64,000 nt of DNA from Bacillota bacterium (GTDB lineage Bacteria; Bacillota; Clostridia; Lachnospirales; Lachnospiraceae), in assembly GCA_023442465.1 (NCBI GenBank), contig JAEZZQ010000047.1:62001-126000 (forward strand), given 5' to 3'. Positions 8,305 to 16,947 of this stretch are shown one piece after another. The translations under genes and the position numbers were made by a program. The notes below the pieces were generated by a model. The model was given only the letters and a program-made list of their open reading frames with translations, was not told the origin of the DNA and ran no database searches. Numbering within the stretch: the first letter of the stretch is position 1; each line of letters begins with the position of its first letter.

Positions 8305-9108
8305 ATGAAGCAAAAAAAGGGATGGATCGGTATGATAATCATACTTATAGCCATTGGGGTAATCGGATTCTCGGCATGGAAGCTGGCAGGTATGAAAGGG
8401 CAATACGACCAGGCAGAGAAGGAATATGAACAGCTCCTTGAAACGGTAAAGCAGCAGGATGAGGCGGAAACGGATAAAGAAACTGACAGAGAAGAAAGGG
8501 CAGACTCAAAAGAGGAGAGCAGTATCGCACAGGATGGTGGTGGGGAATTATCCATTGACTTTCAGGCACTGCTCGATAAGAATGCGGATACAGTAGGCTG
8601 GGTGGAATTTGGAGCTGTACCGATCAGTTATCCCATTGTTCAAGGAGAGGATAATGCTACTTACTTGGACCGTACCTTTGAAGGGCAGGCGAATCAGGCG
8701 GGGTGTATTTTTGTGGCAGCAGAGAACCAGGGAGATTTCTCGGATTGGAATACCATTGTCTATGGACACAATCGGAAGGATGCCTCTATGTTTGGCAGGC
8801 TGCGTCAATACCTTCGGCAAGAGACGGTGAATAACAATCCTTATGTGTGGATTTATACTCCCGAGGGAAGCTGCCGATATGAGATTTTTGCTGCTTATAT
8901 GACGGAAGCGGAGGGGGACACCTATCAGGTATTTCCGCAAGGGGCAGAAGGCTTTGATACCTATTTAGAGAAAGCTGTGGCCTCTTCGGAAATAGAGACA
9001 GATATCCTGCCGGAGGAAGGAAAGAAGGTAATTACCTTCTCTACCTGCACGAGTAATGAAGACCATAGATTGGTAGTTCAGGCAGTAGAAAGTGAACAAA
9101 ATAAATAA
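8305..9108 (+). CDS. srtB: Class B sortase
   Basis: This 267-residue membrane-bound transpeptidase cleaves a sorting motif and joins the protein to the cell wall. It has an N-terminal membrane anchor (about residues 5-24), an acidic coiled linker, and a sortase domain with His155 (VYGHN), Cys248 (TFSTCTS, a TLxTC-type motif) and Arg255. The in-frame GTG at 8287 lacks a ribosome binding site; the ATG at 8305 is preceded by AAAGGTAGG and starts directly with a basic signal-anchor, so I use it. The next gene encodes a large secreted protein with a C-terminal SVKTGD-membrane-helix-basic tail, making it the obvious candidate substrate. Confidence 0.9.
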   Translation: MKQKKGWIGMIIILIAIGVIGFSAWKLAGMKGQYDQAEKEYEQLLETVKQQDEAETDKETDREERADSKEESSIAQDGGGELSIDFQALLDKNADTVGWVEFGAVPISYPIVQGEDNATYLDRTFEGQANQAGCIFVAAENQGDFSDWNTIVYGHNRKDASMFGRLRQYLRQETVNNNPYVWIYTPEGSCRYEIFAAYMTEAEGDTYQVFPQGAEGFDTYLEKAVASSEIETDILPEEGKKVITFSTCTSNEDHRLVVQAVESEQNK

Positions 9109-9227
9109 TGGAATTGTAAAGAATTGTAGAATTGACCTGCAATTTGACGAAAATTGGATGTGAAAACAGTATAAAAGAAGCAAAAGTATAAAAAAACACA
9201 CCTTACAATAAAAATGGATACTTTTTT

Positions 9228-9278
9228 ACCCCCCCTTTTTTGCTATGATGCAAAAAGGAGGGGTGTTTTCTTTTTTTT
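9228..9278 (+). terminator. Intrinsic terminator after the sortase gene
   Basis: C-rich arm 9228-9243 pairs with G-rich arm 9250-9265 across a 6-base loop, followed by a long T-run (9266-9278). It separates the sortase message from the glucanase gene, whose own start is preceded by AAGGAGG at 9313. Confidence 0.8.
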
Positions 9279-9327
9279 ATGTGGTTATGGAAATTGCCCT
9301 TATGAAAACTTATAAGGAGGAATCGTA

Positions 9328-12300
9328 ATGAGAAGGAAGGCAAACAGATGTGGTAAGCGTGTATTTGCAGCCTTATTAGCCGCTACATTGACTATGCAGC
9401 CGGTGGCAGTGGTGTATGGCAGTGAATCGGTAAGTACGAATGCGGCAGTGCAGGAAACAGCAGATGCCGAAGAGGGCGCTGCATCGGAAAGCGATAATGG
9501 GGAAGCAGGGAAGAACGGTGAAAGTGAGACTGTCCCTGTAGATGTACAGCCGGGAGATAGCGGTGTGTCGGGGGAACAGCCGGAAAATACTGACATGCCG
9601 GAGATACAGCCGGAAGAGAGCGAAGCACTGGGTACAGCACTGCAAGAGAACGAAACAATGGAGGATACCAATGAATCCGTCGAAGCCTTTGCAGGACTTC
9701 TGTCATCAGGAAAGGGGATGGATCTGGAAACGGCTGTTACAGAACTGTATGTAGGAAGTGATTGGGCGGGGGCAAATGCAACCTATACCGAGGAAGGCCA
9801 GAAGGTGACGATTCAGGCGGCCAGCTACGGCTGGAACGGTGAATGGGGCCTGCAATATATGGTTAAGGAGCTGCCGGTAAAGAATAATATTACTTATAAA
9901 GTAGAGTTCGATATTATGTCTTCCGTTGATAAGAAGATAGTAGTAAAGCTGGATGGTGAGGGATTCATTGTAGAGACCATTGAGCTGAAAGCAAATGAGT
10001 CCTATCATTATAGCAAAGAAGTAGCGGCAGGGGAATTTGCGGATAAGACATTGTATTTTGCTATGGGAGCAATAGGAGCGGCGGAAGCAAACCTTGCCGG
10101 CACCATGGAAATTGCAGATATTACACTGACTGAGGTGCTGGCACCTGCCCCGGCGGTAGAAATAGCCGTGAACAGAGAAGGAACCCGGATATGCTTCCAG
10201 CAGGATGTTTCGGATGAACGTCAGTTTGCCAAGGTATTCTATGGTATATTCGACAGCAAAGCAGAAGCAGAGGAGGCCGCAAGTGCCCCGGACAAGGGCA
10301 CGCCCAATATCCTTGATATGGAGAAGCTGACTAATGGTAATTGGGAGGCGGTAGCAGAGGGGCTCAGCCTGAAGGGGGGACAAGCCGTTGCCTACTATTT
10401 CCAGAATACTGATACAAGCAGTACGGTGACAGATACTGTGCGGAAGATCTATGAGTTTAGTCCCTTTGTAGCAAAGGACTATACCGTAGACAAATTAAGC
10501 CGTGCGGATGAGGGATATAAGCTAATCTGGAATGATGAATTCGACGGTACGCAGTTAGATATGTCCAAGTGGTCTTTCCAAATTGGAACGAAAGATCCCA
10601 ATGGCGGTCCGGATAACTGGGGAAATCAGGAGAAGCAATATTACACGGATTCCAATCATGAATTGTCGGACGGTAAGCTGAAGATTACCGCTAAAAAGGA
10701 GGGGAAGGAGGGAATGTCCTATACCTCCACTCGTATTCGTACTAAGACGGATGAGGGGGAGACTCTTTTTGCTGCCAAGTACGGAAGGGTAGAGGCGAGG
10801 ATGAAACTGCCCGTGGGAGAAGGTCTATGGCCGGCATTCTGGATGCTTCCGGAGGATACTTCAATTTATGGTACATGGGCTGCTTCGGGAGAGATCGATA
10901 TTATGGAGGCGAGAGGCCGTTTGCCCGGAGAAGTTGGCGGAGCCATACATTATGGATCGCAGTGGCCGAACAATATCTTCTCGGGTAAGAGTTATTCCTT
11001 CGATACGGCAGAAACGGATATCAGCGGTTATCACCTCTACAGTTTGGAATGGGAACCGGGGAAGATTACCTGGCTTGTAGATGATGTGCCATACTATACT
11101 ACTTCCAACTTCTGGAGCAAAGGTGAGGGAAATGCCGAAAATTATACTTACGGAGCACCCTTTGATGTTCCATTTTATGTTATTTTCAATCTGGCGGTAG
11201 GAGGAACCTTCGATCAGGAGGCAGATCTTAGTAAAGCAAGTTTCCCTTCCAGTATGGAGGTTGATTATGTAAGAGTCTATCAGAAAGAGGCAGGTTATCA
11301 AGAGGACGGGCTGGAGCAGCCTGATATGGATAAGGATACAGAAGCCTTCAAAAGTGCTGCTTATCAGCCGCGAGGCGAAGCCGGAGATTACCTTGGGGAT
11401 AAGCAAATGGCCACCCTTAAGACGGTAACGGAAGTGAATCCTGCGGATACCGACTGGCAGTTCTTCGTAGGAAAGGACTTTGGAGGAGAGGCGACCTGTG
11501 CCGTAGAGACAGTAGATGGTAATAAGATGGCCAAGATAGATATTACCAAGGGAGGAAATCAGAATTATGCCATACAGCTGATCAAGCACTTCCCGGCGGC
11601 GAGAGGCTATACTTATGAGATTAGCTTTGATGCAAAGGCATCTGCGGCAAGGAGTATAATCGTCAAGGCAGCAGGAGATGCGGATAATGGATGGTCTGCT
11701 TATGGAACAAACTATGATGCAGCACTGACGACACAGACACAGCACTTTACCCACCGCTTTACCATGGATAAGGATTCTGATCCTACAGCACGTCTGGAAT
11801 TCAACCTTGGGCTGAATACAGGAACCGTATGGATCGGAAACGTGACGATTAAGCAGGTAGAAGAAGAGGTAAAGGATACCACGGATATTCCTAAGACACC
11901 GCTTGCCGATGGGAATCAGATTTACAACGGAAGCTTTGATCAGGGAGCAGACCGATTGGGTTATTGGTATCTGCAGGATGTGACAGCACGCGTGGTATCT
12001 TCAGGAGATAATAAGGATTATAGCCGAAAAGCGATCATTACCGCCACGGGAGAGAATCCCAGGATGTACCAGACGGGAATGGAGCTTTTGCAGTCCGACC
12101 AGTATCGTTTTGAGATGGAACTTAGCAGTGAGAAGGATACAAGCTTCCAAGTGGCCTTTGTCAGCAAGGATGAAAGCAAAGTTTACATGAAGGAAAGCCT
12201 CAGCTATAAAGCGGCAGATGGTATTAAGAAATATGAAGTAAACTTTGCCATTCCCAAGGGAGTGACAGACAAGGAAGGAAAGTTCCTCCTGATCTTGGAA

Positions 12301-13872
12301 AAGGGCAGTGTAGTTACTGTGGACAATATTCGCCTGGCCCGTACGACTAAGAATAATGTAATTATCGACTATACCGGAGTGGATATGAAGCCGCTTGTAT
12401 GGCCCTCTACGGAATGGAAGGGACATGACCAGAGCAATGGAGATCCTAAGTTCTCCAATCAGGATGGGCTGCTTACCATTCAGGCGGCAACGGCCGATAT
12501 TAATTATCAGAGAATGCTGTTCCACCCGGTATCCATTACTAAGGGGATTGATTATAAGCTTAAGTTCCAGGCCAAGTCCGATCTGGGAGATACCTATGAA
12601 ATGTCGGTGCAGGAGGACAACACCTGGGCAGAGGCACTTCATGAGACCATCGCTACCACGAAGGAATGGAAGGACTATGAATTCACCTTTACCTCGAATA
12701 TGACAAATGGAGGTAACCCGATTATGCTGAAATACCTTTTGTCCGGAAGGAAAGTGGGCGAAGGTAACTTCTATCTGAGGAATGCCACGATGGAGGTTTT
12801 GGCAGCGGACAGCGGATGCAAAGAGGTTCCGGCAGATGCAGTAAGTGCCGGAGGAAGACTGATAAAGGGAAAGGATTTCTCCGTAACGCTGAGAGAAGGA
12901 GAGTGGAAGAACGCGTTCCTAAAGGCAATCGAAGATGGGAAAGCAGTAGTTATGATAAATGAGACTTCTTTAAATGCGCGCATCAGTCTGGATAAGTGTT
13001 TGAGTGCGGATAAGGTTACCTTTACGATTCCTGCGGAATATCTGAGCCAGGCGGATAGTTATCGTATAGAGATTGCAGTGGAAGGCTATACTAATCTGGT
13101 AATCCTGCTCAAGGCATCGGCAGCAGGAGCGGTGGTAGATATCGGAGCCGGGGCGCCGAAGACAGAGCTGGATAGCAGCATAATTGACAGCCTCTTAACG
13201 GAGGAGGACCGCAACGCTTTAGAGGCTGGTGAGGACATTCGCATCACACTGAATGTTGAGCTGCTGAATAACCCTTCGGCAGCAGATGTGGAAGCAATTG
13301 CCGGTGTGCTGAAGGGCAGGACAGTGGGACTCTATCTGAATATGGAGCTGTTCAAGACAGCAGGTTCTGCACAGCCGGAGCAGTTAACAGAACTGAGTCA
13401 TAAGATTCGCGTAGCAGTTACTATACCGGAGAAACTTCGCAAGGCTGACCGTACTTTCTGGATTGTACGGGTGCATAACGGTCAGGCGGTATTGCTTGAA
13501 GATTTGGATCAGAACCCGGATACCATACAGTTTGAGACGGATCGCTTCTCCGCTTATGCCATCGTATATATGGACTCTGACAATAGCAATAGCGGAAATA
13601 GTGACAACGGCAATAAAGGTACAGGCAGCGGCAGCACAAGCGCCGGAGGAAATGCTGATAACGGTCAGGCGAATGACGCTGCGGCTAAAGCAACTGCCTT
13701 GGCAGTAGGCAGCGTTAAGACCGGAGATGACACACAGATAATGCCCTACGTCATACTTCTTGCTGCAGCAATTGGCGTAGTATTGGCAGTGGGCTATCCG
13801 CGGATGAAGAGAGCCTTGACAAAAACAGCGGATGCCGAGGGCACCGAGAGTACAGAAAACGCAGAAAGTTAA
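9328..13872 (+). CDS. Wall-anchored GH16 beta-glucanase with multiple carbohydrate-binding domains
   Basis: This 1514-residue secreted enzyme has a signal peptide (about 1-31), an acidic Glu/Pro linker, a CBM4/9-like beta-sandwich (about 135-270), and a GH16 domain (about 395-655) with the catalytic ExDxxE motif at Glu522, Asp524, Glu527 and the start block IWNDEFDG. Three further CBM-like sandwiches follow (about 705-850, 868-1010, 1023-1158), then an Ig-like domain, another beta domain and an Asn/Gly/Ser linker. The end is SVKTGD (1462-1467), a hydrophobic helix and a basic tail, a wall-sorting signal of non-LPxTG form. The likely role is hydrolysis of beta-1,3 or mixed beta-1,3-1,4-glucans at the cell surface. 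It is unusually long for GH16. Sortase attachment by the neighbouring SrtB is inferred. Confidence 0.9.
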   Translation: MRRKANRCGKRVFAALLAATLTMQPVAVVYGSESVSTNAAVQETADAEEGAASESDNGEAGKNGESETVPVDVQPGDSGVSGEQPENTDMPEIQPEESEALGTALQENETMEDTNESVEAFAGLLSSGKGMDLETAVTELYVGSDWAGANATYTEEGQKVTIQAASYGWNGEWGLQYMVKELPVKNNITYKVEFDIMSSVDKKIVVKLDGEGFIVETIELKANESYHYSKEVAAGEFADKTLYFAMGAIGAAEANLAGTMEIADITLTEVLAPAPAVEIAVNREGTRICFQQDVSDERQFAKVFYGIFDSKAEAEEAASAPDKGTPNILDMEKLTNGNWEAVAEGLSLKGGQAVAYYFQNTDTSSTVTDTVRKIYEFSPFVAKDYTVDKLSRADEGYKLIWNDEFDGTQLDMSKWSFQIGTKDPNGGPDNWGNQEKQYYTDSNHELSDGKLKITAKKEGKEGMSYTSTRIRTKTDEGETLFAAKYGRVEARMKLPVGEGLWPAFWMLPEDTSIYGTWAASGEIDIMEARGRLPGEVGGAIHYGSQWPNNIFSGKSYSFDTAETDISGYHLYSLEWEPGKITWLVDDVPYYTTSNFWSKGEGNAENYTYGAPFDVPFYVIFNLAVGGTFDQEADLSKASFPSSMEVDYVRVYQKEAGYQEDGLEQPDMDKDTEAFKSAAYQPRGEAGDYLGDKQMATLKTVTEVNPADTDWQFFVGKDFGGEATCAVETVDGNKMAKIDITKGGNQNYAIQLIKHFPAARGYTYEISFDAKASAARSIIVKAAGDADNGWSAYGTNYDAALTTQTQHFTHRFTMDKDSDPTARLEFNLGLNTGTVWIGNVTIKQVEEEVKDTTDIPKTPLADGNQIYNGSFDQGADRLGYWYLQDVTARVVSSGDNKDYSRKAIITATGENPRMYQTGMELLQSDQYRFEMELSSEKDTSFQVAFVSKDESKVYMKESLSYKAADGIKKYEVNFAIPKGVTDKEGKFLLILEKGSVVTVDNIRLARTTKNNVIIDYTGVDMKPLVWPSTEWKGHDQSNGDPKFSNQDGLLTIQAATADINYQRMLFHPVSITKGIDYKLKFQAKSDLGDTYEMSVQEDNTWAEALHETIATTKEWKDYEFTFTSNMTNGGNPIMLKYLLSGRKVGEGNFYLRNATMEVLAADSGCKEVPADAVSAGGRLIKGKDFSVTLREGEWKNAFLKAIEDGKAVVMINETSLNARISLDKCLSADKVTFTIPAEYLSQADSYRIEIAVEGYTNLVILLKASAAGAVVDIGAGAPKTELDSSIIDSLLTEEDRNALEAGEDIRITLNVELLNNPSAADVEAIAGVLKGRTVGLYLNMELFKTAGSAQPEQLTELSHKIRVAVTIPEKLRKADRTFWIVRVHNGQAVLLEDLDQNPDTIQFETDRFSAYAIVYMDSDNSNSGNSDNGNKGTGSGSTSAGGNADNGQANDAAAKATALAVGSVKTGDDTQIMPYVILLAAAIGVVLAVGYPRMKRALTKTADAEGTESTENAES

Positions 13873-13882
13873 TGAATATAAA

Positions 13883-13926
13883 ATGCCCCGGTATTGCTGT
13901 AGAAGCAACACCGGGGTATTAAGAAT
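13883..13926 (+). terminator. Intrinsic terminator of the glucanase gene
   Basis: Arms ATGCCCCGGTATTGCT (13883-13898) and AGCAACACCGGGGTAT (13904-13919) pair with G-T wobbles, 10 bases after the stop codon. The downstream tract is AT-rich rather than pure T. Confidence 0.7.
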
Positions 13927-13975
13927 CTTAGGTTTGTGTTTAATTTTTTTAGTTTCAGTGCTTCATCAGAAAGAT

Positions 13976-14005
13976 TTGACCATCCAAGAAAATTCGTGCT
14001 ATACT
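13976..14005 (+). promoter_or_regulatory. Promoter of the MarR-type gene
   Basis: TTGACC at 13976-13981 and TATACT at 14000-14005 are separated by 18 bases, about 30 bases before the GTG start. Confidence 0.6.
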
Positions 14006-14036
14006 TACTTTATTATTAGTTACGGAGAGTGATACG

Positions 14037-14474
14037 GTGGAAATCAAACGGACACTGAATGATGTACTCGTGAAGCTGTTTCGGAATATCAATGATATAG
14101 AGGAACGGGCGATTCAGACAGAAGAATATAAAGGCGTTACTACAAATGACATGCACGTCATCGAAGCGATCGGTTTAGGCAGTCCCAAGAATATGACTGC
14201 CGTCGCAAAGTCCCTTGGCGTTACTACAGGCACGCTCACCATAGCAGTGAACAGTCTGGTAAAAAAGGGATTTGTGAACCGGGAAAGAAGCGAAGAAGAC
14301 AGGCGTGTTGTTTTAGTATTCTTGTCTTCCAAAGGTGAACGGGCCTACGAACATCATAAGCGATTCCATGAGGAAATGATAGACGCCGTACTCTCCCGGC
14401 TTACGGAAGAAGAGAAGATTGCTTTGGAGAAAGCTCTTCTGAATTTAAATGACTTTTTTACAGGCAAGAAATAA
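14037..14474 (+). CDS. MarR-family transcriptional regulator
   Basis: The 145-residue protein is a winged-helix MarR regulator: dimerisation helix, then MTAVAKSLGVTTGTLTIAVNSLVKKGFVNRERSEEDRRVV (about 60-100), containing the recognition helix and the DRR wing motif. It is close in length and style to FabT-like MarR proteins of clostridia, but no fatty acid genes are nearby. Translation starts at GTG 14037 with GGAGAG eight bases upstream; there is no better ATG. The next gene is an M3 peptidase 97 bases downstream, a possible target. Ligand and operator are unknown. Confidence 0.85.
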   Translation: MEIKRTLNDVLVKLFRNINDIEERAIQTEEYKGVTTNDMHVIEAIGLGSPKNMTAVAKSLGVTTGTLTIAVNSLVKKGFVNRERSEEDRRVVLVFLSSKGERAYEHHKRFHEEMIDAVLSRLTEEEKIALEKALLNLNDFFTGKK

Positions 14475-14571
14475 GTAAGACACCAATTGGCGGAGACCAA
14501 GCCCCCCGTTTTACGGAAAGAGGTTAGTGGGAAATAAAGTCAGAAGGTATTGAAAAGGAATGGAGAACGAT

Positions 14572-16245
14572 ATGAAATTTAAGGATATGCCCTATGAAAG
14601 GGCCAGATACGAAGATGTAGAGAAGGAATTCCGTCAGATTATCGAGGAATTTAAAAATGCTGAAAGCGGCGAGGAACAGTTTGCGGTACATCAAAAGTTC
14701 TATACCTTTTCTAATAAAGTGGAAACGACGATGACCATTGCCGGTATCCGCTACGACATCGATACTGCCGATAAATTTTATGAAAAGGAAAAGGAATACT
14801 ATGACGAAGTGGAGCCGAAGCTTGCGAATTTGATGGTGGAATACAGGCAAGCGGTGTACGATTCCCCGTATCGTTCTTATTTAGAGGGCAAGATAGGAAA
14901 GGTGGCTTTTAAAAATATTGAGCTGGAAATCAAATCTTTTGATGAGAAGCTGATCCCTCTCATGCAGGAGGAAAATGCGCTTATTACCAGATACAACAAA
15001 CTGATCGCTTCGGCGGAAATAGAATGGGAAGGCGAGATGCTGAACCTTTCTCTGATGCGTCCCCACCTTACAAACAGCGACAGAAATATACGCAAGAAAG
15101 CTTATGAGAAATACAGCGCCTTTTTCCTCTCTGTGGAAGACGAGCTGGATGAGATATATGATAAACTGGTGAAGAACAGAACTGAGCAGGCAAGGCAGAT
15201 GGGCTATGAGAATTACGTGGAGCTGGGCTATTACCGGATGAGACGTAACAGCTACGACAAGGCCATGGTGGAGAACTACAGAAATCAGATCAAAAAGTAC
15301 TTCGTTCCTTTCGCGGAGAAAATGCACGAGAGGAGGAGGCAACGTCTTGGGCTTAATAAACTTTCCTACATCGATACGGCAGTTTACTTTTTGGACGGCA
15401 ACCCTGCGCCTTCCGGTACGCCGGAGGAAATTATGAGTGCCGGGCAGAAGATGTACTCGGAGATGTCCCAGGAGACGAAAGAATTCTTCGATTTTATGAT
15501 GAAAAATGAACTGTTCGATGTGCTTGGAAGAAAGACGAAAAAGGCGGGCGGTTATATGACTTACCTTCCGGTTTACGGCGCCCCGTTCATTTTTGCGAAC
15601 TTCAACGGAACGAGCGGAGATGTGGACGTAATTACACATGAATGCGGACACGCGTTCCAAGGTTATCTGTCAGGCAAAGACCCAATTCAGGAGCACAGGG
15701 ACATTACTATGGAGACGGCGGAAATCCACTCCATGTCCATGGAATTCTTTGCGGAAGGGTGGACGGAGCTTTTCTTCGGTGACAGAGCACAGGATTACAA
15801 GAGCATGCACTTGGAGGATGCGGCGGCATTCATCCCTTATGGCTGTATGGTGGATGAATTCCAGCATATCGCTTATGCGAATCCCGATATGACTCCGAAG
15901 GAGAGGCGGGCGGCGTGGCTTGAGCTGGAAAGAGAGTACAGACCTCATATGGATTATGAGGACGATCTGTTCTTTAGCAAAGGGGGCTTCTGGCAGAAGC
16001 AGCAGCATATTTACAATTCGCCTTTTTATTATATCGATTACTGTCTGGCTCAGACTTGCGCCTTCCAATACAAGGCTAAAATGGACGGGAATTACGAAGA
16101 AGCATGGAAGAGCTACCTGAAACTCTGCGAGTTGTCCGCAAAGGATTTCTATACGGATATGCTGAAAGAGGTCGGGCTGGAAAGCCCTTTCGAGGATGGT
16201 TGCATCCGCAGCGTGATAGAGAAATTGGAAAGCAAAATGGTATAA
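14572..16245 (+). CDS. pepF: M3-family oligoendopeptidase (PepF-like)
   Basis: This cytoplasmic zinc metallopeptidase of 557 residues cuts short peptides. The active site THECGHAF (HExxH) is followed by the third zinc ligand in the METAEIHSMSMEF block, the usual M3 spacing. The length fits the M3 oligoendopeptidase family. I choose the ATG at 14572, with GGAG six bases upstream; the in-frame ATG at 14560 sits immediately after AAAGGA, too close to work well. The peptide ABC transporter at 16.9-24.5 kb and the DUF885 peptidase nearby suggest a peptide uptake and breakdown block. A small membrane protein follows after 3 bases, presumably co-transcribed. Confidence 0.9.
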   Translation: MKFKDMPYERARYEDVEKEFRQIIEEFKNAESGEEQFAVHQKFYTFSNKVETTMTIAGIRYDIDTADKFYEKEKEYYDEVEPKLANLMVEYRQAVYDSPYRSYLEGKIGKVAFKNIELEIKSFDEKLIPLMQEENALITRYNKLIASAEIEWEGEMLNLSLMRPHLTNSDRNIRKKAYEKYSAFFLSVEDELDEIYDKLVKNRTEQARQMGYENYVELGYYRMRRNSYDKAMVENYRNQIKKYFVPFAEKMHERRRQRLGLNKLSYIDTAVYFLDGNPAPSGTPEEIMSAGQKMYSEMSQETKEFFDFMMKNELFDVLGRKTKKAGGYMTYLPVYGAPFIFANFNGTSGDVDVITHECGHAFQGYLSGKDPIQEHRDITMETAEIHSMSMEFFAEGWTELFFGDRAQDYKSMHLEDAAAFIPYGCMVDEFQHIAYANPDMTPKERRAAWLELEREYRPHMDYEDDLFFSKGGFWQKQQHIYNSPFYYIDYCLAQTCAFQYKAKMDGNYEEAWKSYLKLCELSAKDFYTDMLKEVGLESPFEDGCIRSVIEKLESKMV

Positions 16246-16248
16246 AGT

Positions 16249-16818
16249 ATGAAGAAATACCACAAAGATTATGTCTTTGAGATTGGAACCGGGAAGGATG
16301 GCAAGGAAGAAAAAAGGTACCGGTATGCAGGAGATTATTACCTGTTTCCTGATGCTGAAGCCGAAAAAAAGAAAATTTTTATAAAAAATTTTGCTTTTGT
16401 GCTTCTTTACTTTTCGCTCATTATTACGGCAGGAATGCTGGACAATGAAGGAAATCGTAATTTTTTTATAGCAGTTCCGTATGTATTTTTATTCCTACCT
16501 GCCGTATATTTATCATTAGGAACGGCCGCAGCCCTTAAGCTGAATGAAAAAATGGAACGGCCGGTCTACGATAGGGCATTCGGGAGGATGTATAGGAATT
16601 GTATAGGAATTATGTCGGTTTCGTTATATCTTTGTATTGCGGATTCCATCTTTATTCTCCTAAGATTTTATGGAGGAGAAGACTTTTTAGTTGTACGTGA
16701 AGTTGTATTTTTATTCGAAAATATTGCCATTTTTTGCTTGTCGTTTATACAGAAGAAGTACTTGCAAAATCTGAAAAAAGGGGTTATGATAGGCAAGTAT
16801 AACAATGAGGTTCCGTAA
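16249..16818 (+). CDS. Hypothetical four-helix membrane protein
   Basis: The 189-residue product is not recognised. It has a hydrophilic, basic N-terminus (about 1-40), then four hydrophobic helices at about 44-61, 71-91, 121-142 and 152-168, and a short basic tail. It follows the M3 peptidase stop by 3 bases and so is probably translated from the same mRNA. The terminator stem begins within its last codons. Confidence 0.7.
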   Translation: MKKYHKDYVFEIGTGKDGKEEKRYRYAGDYYLFPDAEAEKKKIFIKNFAFVLLYFSLIITAGMLDNEGNRNFFIAVPYVFLFLPAVYLSLGTAAALKLNEKMERPVYDRAFGRMYRNCIGIMSVSLYLCIADSIFILLRFYGGEDFLVVREVVFLFENIAIFCLSFIQKKYLQNLKKGVMIGKYNNEVP

Positions 16819-16845
16819 AAAAACGGGACTTCTTTGTGTTTTTGG
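16807..16845 (+). terminator. Terminator overlapping the stop of the membrane protein gene
   Basis: Arms GAGGTTCCGT (16807-16816) and ACGGGACTTC (16823-16832) form a 10-pair stem with two wobbles and an A6 loop, followed by T-rich sequence. The left arm includes the final codons and the first base of the stop codon (16816-16818). Confidence 0.7.
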
Positions 16846-16858
16846 TATGATTTGCAAA

Positions 16859-16887
16859 TTGTATACAAGTTGTAATCGTGCTAAGAT
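16859..16887 (+). promoter_or_regulatory. Promoter of the oligopeptide transport operon
   Basis: TTGTAT (16859-16864), a 17-base spacer and TAAGAT (16882-16887) lie about 60 bases before the strong AAGGAGG site of the binding-protein gene. Confidence 0.5.
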
Positions 16888-16947
16888 AAAGGCAGCTGTA
16901 TTGCTGCATACAATAATACAAATAAAACCAAAAAGGAGGAAAAATTT

